Source: Clostridiales bacterium | GTDB lineage: Bacteria > Bacillota > Clostridia > Lachnospirales > Lachnospiraceae | Reading direction: 5' to 3' | Length of the DNA: 64,000 nucleotides | Assembly (NCBI GenBank): GCA_022770525.1 | Contig: JALEHN010000077.1 | Location: 62,001-126,000 of the forward strand | In this document: piece by piece, positions 1 through 9,092 of the stretch | How the letters are laid out: the number at the start of each line of letters is the position of its first letter | How positions within the stretch are numbered: position 1 is the first letter of the stretch | Position numbers and translations under genes: made by a program | Notes under the pieces: model-generated | Databases searched by the model: none | What the model saw: the letters and a program-made list of their open reading frames with translations, nothing else | Told to the model about the DNA's origin: nothing

Positions 1-2
1 CC

Positions 3-740
3 AGCAATGGCAGTTATGATGTTGAAAATATTAAGGTGGCACTGGATTTAAATGATAAATTATATTTGAGAAATGAAAGCTCTGTATTGTATATTCCGAG
101 ACTTGGCAGAGGTCAGACGGCAGAGATCTGTTTTGAACTGGAGATTGATCAAAAAAACAGTCAGAATCAGCTGGAGGTACCGATCACGATCACAGGCATT
201 ACAACAGGAGGAACATCCCTGGAAACAGCAGATAATCTTGTTATTTCTCTGCGGCGGGAGCCGGTGATTGAAATTGTGGCTGTCGAACAGTCGGAGTATG
301 TAAATATGGCATGGGATGATGGCTCAGGCGATACTTTAGTTTCGGTAAAAAACACGGGAAATGGGGAAGCGGATGTCCATTTATCTGTGACTGGGGAGAA
401 GGCAGTCGTTGATACGGATGAACTGCTTGTTGAACCAAATGAAACAAAAACCTTTAAAATAAAATTTACACCTGAAACTGAAGGTACAAAACAGGTGACG
501 CTGACATTGACATATGAAGACAGTATGGAGCGGAGTTTGGAAATTACGAAGCAGATATCATTTACTGCTGAGAAAAAAGAAGCGGAAATCTCACATAATA
601 TAGCGATAGATAAGGATATTGTGAAGGAGAAAGAAACGATTCCGGTATGGGTATGGATTGTGGCAGGTACAGGAATTGTGTCTGGCACAGTAACGATAAT
701 CCGTCATTGTAAAAGGAGGCATTCTGATTGGAAAACATGA
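3..740 (+). CDS. CARDB/NEW3-like extracellular protein, C-terminal anchor (5' partial)
   Basis: The frame is open to the left edge, so this is only the C-terminal part of a longer protein; internal GTG codons near 36 are not needed as starts. The visible part has two beta-rich Ig-like segments resembling the CARDB/NEW3 (COG1361) repeats of S-layer-like and exporter-accessory proteins, for example the stretch around NTGNGEADVHLSVTG. A single hydrophobic segment (VWVWIVAGTGIVSGTVTII) follows, then a short basic tail (RHCKRRH), which predicts an extracytoplasmic protein anchored by its C-terminus. The stop overlaps the start of the next gene, an ABC ATPase, so the two are translationally coupled and probably act together, perhaps as an accessory and the motor of an exporter. 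The substrate is unknown. Any permease should lie upstream of the window. Confidence 0.6.
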   Translation, partial: SNGSYDVENIKVALDLNDKLYLRNESSVLYIPRLGRGQTAEICFELEIDQKNSQNQLEVPITITGITTGGTSLETADNLVISLRREPVIEIVAVEQSEYVNMAWDDGSGDTLVSVKNTGNGEADVHLSVTGEKAVVDTDELLVEPNETKTFKIKFTPETEGTKQVTLTLTYEDSMERSLEITKQISFTAEKKEAEISHNIAIDKDIVKEKETIPVWVWIVAGTGIVSGTVTIIRHCKRRHSDWKT

Positions 741-1540
741 TAAACACCGGGGAAGTAAAATTGACCGTTGAGCATTTGTATAAAAAGTATGACGTTTCCA
801 GAAACGGAAAAATGCCTTTATTGCATCAGAAGAAGCAGTATTTGCAGGCACTTTCTGATGTTTCGTTTGAACTTACAGCGGGCATGTATGGTATATTGGG
901 ACCCAACGGCTCCGGAAAGTCCACGCTGATGAGTATTATTACAGGGCTTTTGGATGCTGATTCAGGAAATGTTTTCTGGGCGGGGATGCCCATTAAAAAA
1001 CTTGGCATAGAGTACAGAAGAATTCTGGGTTTTATGCCTCAGCAGCAGGGCTTTTATAATGGATTTACGGGTGAACGTTTTTTAAGATACATGTGCGTAC
1101 TGAAAGAAATATCAGCAAAGAAGACAGAAGCTGAAATTGTAAGAACAGCAGAGAGCGTCAATATGGATGCATATCTTGGAAAGAAAATATCCTCATACTC
1201 CGGCGGAATGAAACAGCGACTTCTTCTGGCAGCGGCTTTGCTTGGCGATCCGAAGCTTGTGATTCTTGATGAGCCGACAGCGGGGCTTGATCCGGAGGAG
1301 CGGGTTAGGCTCAGAGAAGCTCTGTCAGCCCTGTCCGAAAATAAAATCATAATTGTAGCAACACATGTTGTGTCCGATGTGGAGTCTGTATCTGACAAAA
1401 TTTTATTTTTAAAAAAAGGAGAACTGGCTGCATTTGATACACCGAAGAATCTGATACGTCGGTACGGTGTATCCGGCGGTCTTGAAGATGTCTATCTGGA
1501 AATTAACGGACGGCAGCCAAAGCGATCCGAAAATGTATAA
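728..1540 (+). CDS. ABC transporter ATP-binding protein
   Basis: This is a cytoplasmic ATPase subunit of about 270 residues with the full ABC set: Walker A GPNGSGKST, Q-loop near MPQQQGF, signature SYSGGMKQR, Walker B LVILDEP followed by the D-loop (AGLDPEER), and an H-loop histidine in VATHVVSD. The order and the C-terminal EDVYLEING ending resemble the ATPases of CcmA/NatA-type exporters (ABC-2 family). A TTG start at 728 is chosen because AAGGAGG at 713-719 lies 8 nt upstream; the ATG at 737 would be too far away. It overlaps the preceding membrane-anchored gene by 13 nt. No permease gene follows, so the membrane partner must be encoded upstream. The substrate cannot be told. Confidence 0.85.
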   Translation: MENMINTGEVKLTVEHLYKKYDVSRNGKMPLLHQKKQYLQALSDVSFELTAGMYGILGPNGSGKSTLMSIITGLLDADSGNVFWAGMPIKKLGIEYRRILGFMPQQQGFYNGFTGERFLRYMCVLKEISAKKTEAEIVRTAESVNMDAYLGKKISSYSGGMKQRLLLAAALLGDPKLVILDEPTAGLDPEERVRLREALSALSENKIIIVATHVVSDVESVSDKILFLKKGELAAFDTPKNLIRRYGVSGGLEDVYLEINGRQPKRSENV

Positions 1541-1699
1541 ATTTCAGGCAAATGCCGTAAAATATGAAAAACATCAAAAACGTTTCACAGTAAAAAACGA
1601 CAGTGATAATCCGTTTGACAATGTCGTAATTTTACGAAAAGTGTCAAAAAATAAGAAATATTTTTTGGTTATGAAAATTTTATTTAGTGTCTCAAAGTA

Positions 1700-1728
1700 T
1701 TGCCAGTCAATTTTTTTTATGATATACT
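1700..1728 (+). promoter_or_regulatory. Candidate carAB promoter in a 439-nt gene-free stretch
   Basis: TTGCCA at 1700-1705 and TATACT at 1723-1728 are separated by 17 nt, a good sigma-A-type promoter. It would give a leader of about 245 nt before carA. Within that leader GGCCG and CGGCC at 1756-1769 form a short hairpin with an AAGA loop. I see no clear PyrR-binding element or terminator. The rest of 1541-1979 is A+T-rich and shows no credible gene. Confidence 0.5.
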
Positions 1729-1979
1729 TTTGAAGATTTAGGTTGGAGACAGTGTGGCCGAAGACGGCCCTTATGATTGAAAAAGAGAATTTATACAGGT
1801 TACTGTGTAGATGTGTCTTTTTTTTTGAATAAAAATGCATAAAACAACCTAAATGATGCATAAATATTCAATAAGACGTATAAATATACAAGGTAAGGCT
1901 TGTACATGCATTTCATAATAAAAGTTATGGGTGTTTTGCGTCAGATCATAAATTTACAGAGAAAGGAACAGGTGATAAG

Positions 1980-3059
1980 ATGAAGGCATTTCTGATACTC
2001 GCAGATGGACATGTATTTCAGGGAACAAGTATTGGCGCAGCCAGAGAAGTGATCAGTGAAATCGTATTTAATACATCGATGACAGGATATCTGGAAATTT
2101 TGACAGATCCATCCTACGCAGGGCAGGCAGTTGTGATGACATATCCGCTGATTGGAAACTATGGTGTCTGCTACGAAGATATGGAGGATGACAAGCCGTG
2201 GCCGGATGGACTGATCGTCAGGGAAATCGCATCATGCCCGAGTAATTTCAGAAGTGAAAACAATCTTGATCAGTTCTTAAAGGATAATGATATTCCGGGT
2301 ATTGCAGGCATTGATACAAGAGCGCTGACAAAGATTTTAAGAAGCCAGGGTACGATGAACGGCATGATCACAACGGATGAAAATTATAATCTTGATGAAG
2401 TTCTGAAAAAGATTAAAGCTTTTAAAGCTGTGGATGTTGTAAAAAAAGTGACCTGTTCTGAAAAGCAGGTTTTGCCGGGTGATGGTTTTAAAGTGGCACT
2501 GATGGATTTTGGCGCAAAGAAAAACATTGCCAGAGAGCTTCATAAACGTGGATGCGAAGTGACGATTTATCCGGCATACACATCAGCCGAAGAAATTATA
2601 GCATCAAATCCTGACGGCATTATGCTGTCCAACGGCCCGGGAGACCCAAAGGACTGCGGACCGATTATTGAAGAAGTGAAAAAGTTATATCATTCGGATA
2701 TTCCTATGTTTGGTATCTGTCTCGGACATCAGCTGCTGGCATTGGCCAATGGCGCGGATACCCGTAAAATGAAGTGGGGCCATAGAGGTGCCAATCATCC
2801 GGTCAAGGATTTAAGCACAGGTCGTGTCTATATTTCCACACAGAACCACGGTTATGTTGTTGCTGATAAAACAGTGCCTGAGGACGTGGCAGAAGTAAGC
2901 TTTTTAAATGCAAACGATGCCAGCACGGAAGGTCTTCATTATCTCGGAAAAAATGTTTTCACCGTGCAGTTCCATCCGGAAGCATGCGGCGGACCGCAGG
3001 ATACAGCGTTTCTTTTCGACCGTTTTATTAACATGATGGAGGTTTCTAAAGATGCCTAA
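1980..3059 (+). CDS. carA: Carbamoyl-phosphate synthase small (glutaminase) subunit
   Basis: CarA hydrolyses glutamine and passes ammonia to CarB for carbamoyl phosphate, which feeds pyrimidine and arginine synthesis. The protein is 359 residues, normal for the family. The N-terminal domain carries the typical NTSMTGY stretch. The C-terminal class I glutamine amidotransferase domain has LSNGPGDP, the nucleophile elbow GICLGHQ with the catalytic cysteine, and QFHPEA with the histidine and glutamate of the triad. The ATG is preceded by AAAGGA about 12 nt upstream. The last 8 nt overlap carB (ATGCCTAA), so the two subunits are translationally coupled. Confidence 0.97.
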   Translation: MKAFLILADGHVFQGTSIGAAREVISEIVFNTSMTGYLEILTDPSYAGQAVVMTYPLIGNYGVCYEDMEDDKPWPDGLIVREIASCPSNFRSENNLDQFLKDNDIPGIAGIDTRALTKILRSQGTMNGMITTDENYNLDEVLKKIKAFKAVDVVKKVTCSEKQVLPGDGFKVALMDFGAKKNIARELHKRGCEVTIYPAYTSAEEIIASNPDGIMLSNGPGDPKDCGPIIEEVKKLYHSDIPMFGICLGHQLLALANGADTRKMKWGHRGANHPVKDLSTGRVYISTQNHGYVVADKTVPEDVAEVSFLNANDASTEGLHYLGKNVFTVQFHPEACGGPQDTAFLFDRFINMMEVSKDA

Positions 3060-6000
3060 GAATAATCGTATTAAAAAAGTTTTAGTCATTGGTTCAGGTC
3101 CTATTATCATCGGTCAGGCGGCAGAGTTTGATTATGCCGGAACACAGGCATGCCGCTCACTGAAAGAGGAAGGTGTGGAGGTTGTTCTGGTAAACTCCAA
3201 CCCGGCCACCATTATGACTGATAAAAATATTGCGGATAAAGTATATATTGAGCCGTTAAATGTGGAAGTTCTCAAAAAGATCATTCTTAAAGAAGAACCG
3301 GACAGCATTCTGCCGACTCTTGGCGGACAGGCTGCATTAAATATCGCCATGGAGCTTGATGAATCCGGATTTTTGCGTGAAAACCGTGTACAGATGATCG
3401 GTACATCTTCTCTGACAATTAAAAAAGCGGAAGACCGTCTGGCATTTAAGGAAACAATGGAAAAAATCGGTGAGCCGTGTGCACCGAGTGAAGTATGCAC
3501 AGACCTTGCAGGATGTATCGCATTTGCGGAGCGTATCGGCTTCCCTGTTGTTATCCGTCCGGCTTATACCCTTGGCGGCAGCGGCGGCGGTATTGCTCAC
3601 AATATGGAAGAACTGCATGACATCGCATCAAACGGTCTGAGACTTTCCCGTGTCGGTCAGGTACTTGTGGAAAGATACATCGGCGGATGGAAGGAAATTG
3701 AATATGAAGTGATCCGTGACAGCTACGGCAACTGCATTACCGTATGTAATATGGAAAACATTGACCCGGTCGGCGTGCATACCGGTGACAGTATCGTTGT
3801 GGCACCGTCACAGACGTTGGGCGATAAGGAATATCAGATGCTGCGTACATCAGCATTGAATATTATTACTGAACTGGATATCCAGGGCGGATGTAATGTG
3901 CAGTACGCCTTAAATCCGGACAGCTTTGAATATTGCGTTATTGAGGTTAACCCGCGTGTCAGCCGTTCTTCAGCGCTGGCAAGTAAGGCGACAGGCTATC
4001 CGATCGCAAAGGTTGCGGCCAAGATCGCTCTTGGATATGCCCTTGATGAAATTAAGAATGCCGTTACAGGCAAGACCTATGCAAGCTTTGAACCGGCACT
4101 GGACTATGTTGTTGTAAAGATTCCGAAGTGGCCGTTTGATAAGTTTATCAGTGCGAAACGTACACTGACAACACAGATGAAGGCGACCGGCGAGGTTATG
4201 AGCATCTGCCAGAATTTTGAAGGCGCTTTGATGAAAGCCATCCGTTCACTGGAGCAGAATATTTACAGCCTTGATTTCGGCGGCTTTGATAAACTGACAG
4301 ATGAAGAACTGCAGAAACAGCTTTATGCCATCGATGACCACAGATTATTCTGTATCGCAGAAGCGATCCGCAGAGGTTATTCACTGGAAGAAATTCATGA
4401 AATCAATAAAATCGATATCTGGTTCCTTGATAAGATTGCCAATATCGTAAAAATGGAACAGCGCCTTAAAACAGAGCCGCTGACAACGGAGCTGTTAAAA
4501 GAAGCAAAATATATGGAATTTCCGGACAGAGCCATTGCACAGTTTGTCGGTTCTTCAGAAGCGGAAGTTAAAGCGATGCGCTATAAAAATGACATTGTTG
4601 CAGCATTTAAGATGGTTGATACATGTGCGGCAGAGTTTGAATCTGAAACACCGTATTATTATTCATGCTTCGGCAGTGAAAATGAAGTGGATACCGGTGA
4701 TAAGATGCGCAAAAAAGTGCTTGTCCTCGGTTCAGGCCCGATCCGTATCGGTCAGGGTATTGAGTTTGACTATTGTTCTGTACACAGCGTATGGGCATTA
4801 TCCGATGCCGGTTATGAGACAATTATCGTCAATAATAACCCTGAGACTGTAAGTACGGACTTTGATATTGCGGATAAACTGTATTTTGAGCCACTGACAC
4901 CGGAAGATGTGGAAAACATTGTTCGTCTTGAAAAGCCGGATGGCGCGGTTGTACAGTTCGGCGGACAGACAGCCATTAAGCTGACAGAAGCCATTATGAA
5001 GATGGGGCTTCCGATTTTAGGTACACAGGCAGAAGATGTAGATGCTGCGGAAGACAGAGAATTGTTCGATGATATTCTTGAAAAATGCGGTATTCCAAGA
5101 CCTGCGGGAACGACGGTATTTACAACAGAGGAAGCGTTAAAAGCTGCCAATGAACTGGGCTATCCTGTGCTTGTGCGTCCTTCTTACGTTCTTGGCGGAC
5201 AGGGCATGCAGATTGCGGTCAATGACGGTGATATCGTAGAGTTTATGGATATTATTAACCGTGAGGTTCAGGAGCATCCGATTCTTGTGGATAAATATCT
5301 GATGGGCAAGGAAGTTGAAGTTGACGGTGTGTGCGACGGCAAAGACGTCCTGATTCCGGGTATCATGGAGCACATTGAGCGTGCGGGTATCCACTCCGGT
5401 GACAGTATTTCTGTTTATCCGGCACAGCATCTTTCTGATGCCATTGTTGAAAAGCTTGTGGATTATACCGGAAAGCTTGCCAGAGGACTTCATGTGAAAG
5501 GCCTTTTAAATATTCAGTTTATTGTTTATGACAATGATGTTTATGTCATCGAGGTGAACCCGCGTTCAAGCCGTACAGTGCCGTATATCAGTAAGGTGAC
5601 AGGTATTCCGATCGTTGATATTGCTTCAAAAGTCATCGTCGGCAAGACAATCCGTGAGCTTGGCTATGAGCCGGGCCTTCAGAAGGCTTCGGATTATGTG
5701 GCTATCAAGCAGCCGGTATTCTCCTTTGAGAAACTGAGAGGCGCTGAGACAAGCCTTGGCCCTGAAATGAAATCAACCGGTGAAGTTCTCGGTATTTCAA
5801 AATCATTCAACGAGGCGCTGTATAAATCATTCCTCGGCGCAGGTGTCAATCTGCCGAGAACAAAGAAGATGATCTGTACAGTGAAGGATTCCGACAAGCA
5901 GGAGCTTGTGCCGATCGCAAAACGTTTCCAGGCGCTTGGATATACGATTTATGCCACAAGAAGTACAGCTGATGTGCTGATTGCAAATGGCGTTGATGCC

Positions 6001-6252
6001 ATCAAGATTAAAAAGCTGGCAGCGGGCTCACCAAATGCCCTGGATCTGATTCTTGAAGGCGAAGTTGATCTTGTCATTGATACACCGACTGTGGGCCGTG
6101 ACAAGTCAAGAGACGGTTTCCTGATTCGCCGTAATGCTATTGAAACAGGTGTGACATGCCTCACTTCACTGGATACGGCAAATGCATTGTTGACAAGCCT
6201 TGAAAATGCGGATATGTCATCATTGTCTGTTGTCGATATCGCAGAGATTTGA
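3052..6252 (+). CDS. carB: Carbamoyl-phosphate synthase large subunit
   Basis: CarB builds carbamoyl phosphate from bicarbonate, ammonia supplied by CarA, and two ATP. At 1066 residues it has the family's usual length and internal duplication: two synthetase halves each open with a similar glycine-rich stretch (VIGSGPIIIGQAAEFDY and VLGSGPIRIGQGIEFDY) and each contains an ATP-grasp fold (RPAYTLGGSGGG and RPSYVLGGQGMQ). The C-terminal part is the MGS-like allosteric domain, where pyrimidine and ornithine effectors bind in other species. It overlaps carA by 8 nt and is followed by a strong terminator, so carAB is a two-gene operon. Confidence 0.98.
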   Translation: MPKNNRIKKVLVIGSGPIIIGQAAEFDYAGTQACRSLKEEGVEVVLVNSNPATIMTDKNIADKVYIEPLNVEVLKKIILKEEPDSILPTLGGQAALNIAMELDESGFLRENRVQMIGTSSLTIKKAEDRLAFKETMEKIGEPCAPSEVCTDLAGCIAFAERIGFPVVIRPAYTLGGSGGGIAHNMEELHDIASNGLRLSRVGQVLVERYIGGWKEIEYEVIRDSYGNCITVCNMENIDPVGVHTGDSIVVAPSQTLGDKEYQMLRTSALNIITELDIQGGCNVQYALNPDSFEYCVIEVNPRVSRSSALASKATGYPIAKVAAKIALGYALDEIKNAVTGKTYASFEPALDYVVVKIPKWPFDKFISAKRTLTTQMKATGEVMSICQNFEGALMKAIRSLEQNIYSLDFGGFDKLTDEELQKQLYAIDDHRLFCIAEAIRRGYSLEEIHEINKIDIWFLDKIANIVKMEQRLKTEPLTTELLKEAKYMEFPDRAIAQFVGSSEAEVKAMRYKNDIVAAFKMVDTCAAEFESETPYYYSCFGSENEVDTGDKMRKKVLVLGSGPIRIGQGIEFDYCSVHSVWALSDAGYETIIVNNNPETVSTDFDIADKLYFEPLTPEDVENIVRLEKPDGAVVQFGGQTAIKLTEAIMKMGLPILGTQAEDVDAAEDRELFDDILEKCGIPRPAGTTVFTTEEALKAANELGYPVLVRPSYVLGGQGMQIAVNDGDIVEFMDIINREVQEHPILVDKYLMGKEVEVDGVCDGKDVLIPGIMEHIERAGIHSGDSISVYPAQHLSDAIVEKLVDYTGKLARGLHVKGLLNIQFIVYDNDVYVIEVNPRSSRTVPYISKVTGIPIVDIASKVIVGKTIRELGYEPGLQKASDYVAIKQPVFSFEKLRGAETSLGPEMKSTGEVLGISKSFNEALYKSFLGAGVNLPRTKKMICTVKDSDKQELVPIAKRFQALGYTIYATRSTADVLIANGVDAIKIKKLAAGSPNALDLILEGEVDLVIDTPTVGRDKSRDGFLIRRNAIETGVTCLTSLDTANALLTSLENADMSSLSVVDIAEI

Positions 6253-6324
6253 TATTGGCACCACGAAGCGCGAAGCATTTTGGATAGTAGCTTAAAACAG
6301 TCATTTTAATATTTATAAAAACGC

Positions 6325-6371
6325 AGCCTCCTGCAGGAGCGATAAAATATCGTTTGGCGGGAGGCTTTTTA
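6325..6371 (+). terminator. Rho-independent terminator after carAB
   Basis: GCCTCC at 6326-6331 pairs with GGAGGC at 6360-6365, with an inner GCGAT/ATCGT stem, and a T-run follows directly. Confidence 0.85.
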
Positions 6372-6510
6372 TATCACAGGACTTTTGACATTTGGTGAAA
6401 TGTGGTATACTTAAGATAACAGTAAAATAAACAGGAGAAAAATCAACAGTAACGAAAATTAACAGGGATGATGATATAAAAGATCTGACTTGAAAAGGGG
6501 CGGTGGTATT

Positions 6511-6792
6511 ATGGTAACTGGAAAAATTGTCATTAAGGATGAATTGGGGATTCATTTAAGGCCGGCAGGTGTCATTGCGGAAGAGGGGCTTAAGTATAAG
6601 TGCAAGATAGAATTGTGCCACGGCGGGCGCAGAGTGAACGGTAAAAGCCTACTCAGTATATTAAGTCTCGGTGTCCGGAAAGGTTACGAGATTGAGATAT
6701 GTTGTGACGGTGAAGATGAAAATGAGGCGCTGCAGGCATTGATGCGTATGATCAGCGAAACGGATGACCTGGCAGCACGGTCAAGCACATAA
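6511..6792 (+). CDS. HPr-family phosphocarrier paralogue
   Basis: This small protein of 93 residues keeps the HPr layout. The phosphorylatable histidine lies in GIHLRPAG, and the regulatory serine that HPr kinase modifies has a counterpart in NGKSLLSILSLGV. The rest is divergent and cysteine-rich for HPr, and no other PTS gene is nearby, so it may be a regulatory or specialised HPr rather than the main carrier. ATG 6511 is chosen over the upstream TTG at 6490 because GAAAAGGGG (6492-6500), the ribosome site, would otherwise lie inside the gene. A LysR-type regulator follows 14 nt downstream. No EI gene is visible here. Confidence 0.82.
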   Translation: MVTGKIVIKDELGIHLRPAGVIAEEGLKYKCKIELCHGGRRVNGKSLLSILSLGVRKGYEIEICCDGEDENEALQALMRMISETDDLAARSST

Positions 6793-6806
6793 TGGGAAAG
6801 TGAAAG

Positions 6807-7705
6807 ATGAATCAGATACAAATCAAATATTTTTTGACGGCGGCAAGGTGTATGAATTTTACCGAGGCGGCAAAGCAGCTGTATATTACCCAACCGGCTT
6901 TAAGCCAGCAGATTACGGCCATTGAGTCGGAATTGAATATGCAGTTGTTTATCCCTGTAAAAACAAGCTTCGGCTGACACCGGCGGCACTTGTTTTGCTG
7001 GAAGAACTTCCCGCCTATGAAAGGCACTATAATGAAATCATAAAGAAAGCACAGATGGCCAATCAGGGAACCGAGGGCCTGTTAAGAATCGGAGTGCTTC
7101 AGGGCCAGATGATGACGCCGAATTTTCAGAAAGTCTATGATATGTTCAGAAAGACATATCCCAATGTCGGTATACAGCTTTCGGTGGATACATTCAGAGG
7201 ACTGAAAAAGAGGCTGGATAATCAGCAGCTGGATATTGCGCTTACGGTCGATTTTGATGTAAAGAACGAATCCGTTTATTTATATGAGAATATTGATGAG
7301 AATGTGGGCGTGGCCCTTGTTTCAAAAATACATCCCCTTGCGGGAAAAAAAGGGCTTCAGCTTTCTGATTTGAAAAATGAAAACATCATTGTTGTTGATC
7401 AGATGGATTCGGAGGCTGTCCGTGATATGATGATTTCGGACTGTAAAAAGGCGGGGTTTGTACCGAATCTTTTGCTGGCATCATCGCTTGATGAACAGAT
7501 GCTCTGGATTGATGCCGGACTTGGAATCGGTATTATCAATACAAACAGCTATGTAGCTGTCAATCCAAATGTCTGTCATATTGAAGGCCTGACAGTCGGT
7601 GTGAACAATTTTGTTATTGCGTGGCACAGAGACAATGTCAATCCCGCAACGGCGCTTTTTAGTAATTTTGCAATTGCATATATGGACAAAAAAAGGACAC
7701 GATAA
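6807..7705 (+). pseudogene. LysR-family transcriptional regulator with a frameshift
   Basis: Reading from ATG 6807 gives a classic LysR helix-turn-helix (NFTEAAKQLYITQPALSQQI) but meets TGA at 6975. The family sequence continues in another frame as KNKLRLTPAALVLLEELPAY and runs to 7705 through a complete LysR effector-binding domain. The shift maps to about 6951-6962 and equals one lost base or two gained bases. Correcting it gives about 298-299 residues, exactly the family's usual size. Apart from this point the gene looks undamaged, so it is either a recent inactivating change, a phase-variable site or a sequence error. It precedes a UroD-like enzyme and permease that it may have controlled. 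Confidence 0.8.
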
Positions 7706-7730
7706 GTTTTACTTATGGTGTCCTAAATTT
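7694..7730 (+). terminator. Hairpin overlapping the end of the LysR gene
   Basis: AGGACAC (7694-7700) pairs with GTGTCCT (about 7718-7724), with an additional inner GATAAG/CTTAT stem, followed by an A+T-rich tract. The stem includes the stop codon of the regulator gene. Confidence 0.6.
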
Positions 7731-7737
7731 TACTTTT

Positions 7738-7766
7738 TTTACAGAAAATACAGGATTTGATATGAT
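7738..7766 (+). promoter_or_regulatory. Promoter for the UroD-like/permease operon
   Basis: TTTACA at 7738-7743 and TATGAT at 7761-7766 are 17 nt apart. It lies between the LysR terminator and the gene at 7795, so that operon has its own promoter. Confidence 0.6.
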
Positions 7767-7794
7767 GAATAAAAAGATTTAAGGAGGAGAAGCA

Positions 7795-9036
7795 ATGGAT
7801 AATAATCCGAATATGGCAATGTTTGCTCAGAGAGCAAAGCGTGTTCATGATGCAATTGCTTTAAAGGAGCCGGACCGTGTTCCGTTTGTGCCGACACTGG
7901 GCAATGTGATTGCTCTGGAATACGGTGTGTCAATTAAAGATGCGATGGTGGATCAGCGCAATGCGATTCCTGCGGTGGACCGAATGCTGGAGGATATGAA
8001 GCCGGATTATTTTTATGCACCGGATTTTTTTCCGAAAAAGACGCTGGATATTTTACAGCCGATCAATATTAATTATCCGGGAAAGACAGCGGAAATGGGA
8101 GATAACTTCACTTATCAGGTGATCGACCATGAGTTTATGGAAGACGATGAATATGAGGATTTCTTGAAGGATCCGTCGGCTTACCTGATGCATAAGGTGC
8201 TGGCAAAAAAATTCAAACCACTGGGCGGACTGGAGATTCTGAATCCGTACAGTCTGTGCGGGTCTACTGTCATGGGCTTTGCTTCACTTGCGGCACCGCC
8301 GCTGACACAGGCGCTGGAGACAATGATTGAAGCCGGAAAAGCAACGCAGGCTTATATCGATTCTTCAGTGGCACTGATCATGCATCTGATCAATAAGGGG
8401 TATCCTGTATGGGGCAGCGCTGTGGCAAGTCATCCGTTTGATGATTTTGCGGACAATATCAGAGGTCTGCTGAACACAGTCATGGATTTAAAAACGGATC
8501 CGGAACTTTTAGCTGAGGCTGTGGACAGATATACCGATGTCTGCATACCTGCGGCAATTAACCTGTGTAAAATGTCTCATCAGGACAATATTTTCATTCC
8601 GCTTCATATCGGCGTCGATGAATTTATGTCACCTGATGATTATAACCGGTATTACTGGCCGCCGCTGAAGAAGATGATATGCGCATTGGTTAATGCAGGC
8701 ATTACACCGTTTGTTTTCTGTGAAGGTAATTATTTTACACGACTTGAGACAATCAAGGATGTACCGAAGGGCAAAGTTGTCTATTTATTTGAAAAACAGG
8801 ATATGGCCAAAGCCAAGAAAGTGCTTGGCGGCACGGCATGTATTGCAGGCAACTTTGATACAAACTTCCTGATGCACGGCACAAAGACGCAGATTGAGGA
8901 GGAAACAAAGAGACTTCTTGATATTTGCGCACCGGGCGGCGGTTATATGATGTCCAATAACATTTCTCTGGACAACTGTAAGCCGGAAAATCTTGCGGCA
9001 TGGTATGAGGCTGTGGAGAAATACGGTAAATATTAA
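7795..9036 (+). CDS. Uroporphyrinogen-decarboxylase-family (UroD/MtaA-like) protein
   Basis: The protein is 413 residues and matches the URO-D superfamily barrel (COG0407), which includes true uroporphyrinogen decarboxylase and cobalamin-linked methyltransferases. It opens with KEPDRVPFVP, typical of the methyltransferase-like branch. A histidine in PLHIG, a cysteine in FVFCEGNYF and a cysteine in DICAPGGGY could form the His/Cys/Cys zinc site used to activate thiols in MtaA-type enzymes; this is inferred from spacing. No haem genes or corrinoid-protein gene are adjacent, so a haem role is unlikely, but the substrate is unknown. AAGGAGGAG lies just upstream of the ATG. The permease gene follows after 56 nt, suggesting import of its substrate. 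Confidence 0.75.
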   Translation: MDNNPNMAMFAQRAKRVHDAIALKEPDRVPFVPTLGNVIALEYGVSIKDAMVDQRNAIPAVDRMLEDMKPDYFYAPDFFPKKTLDILQPININYPGKTAEMGDNFTYQVIDHEFMEDDEYEDFLKDPSAYLMHKVLAKKFKPLGGLEILNPYSLCGSTVMGFASLAAPPLTQALETMIEAGKATQAYIDSSVALIMHLINKGYPVWGSAVASHPFDDFADNIRGLLNTVMDLKTDPELLAEAVDRYTDVCIPAAINLCKMSHQDNIFIPLHIGVDEFMSPDDYNRYYWPPLKKMICALVNAGITPFVFCEGNYFTRLETIKDVPKGKVVYLFEKQDMAKAKKVLGGTACIAGNFDTNFLMHGTKTQIEEETKRLLDICAPGGGYMMSNNISLDNCKPENLAAWYEAVEKYGKY

Positions 9037-9092
9037 GTCATTATTATGTACGGACAAAAGAAAAAGAAAGTAGATTTAAGGGGGAGTAAAAT

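Noticed and set aside
1467-1733. Open frame across the end of the ABC ATPase gene
   Set aside because: It starts inside the ATPase in another frame, has no ribosome site and is A+T-driven in composition; no permease features.
1541-1979. PyrR attenuator or arginine operator before carAB
   Set aside because: No recognisable PyrR loop, terminator or ARG box could be seen.
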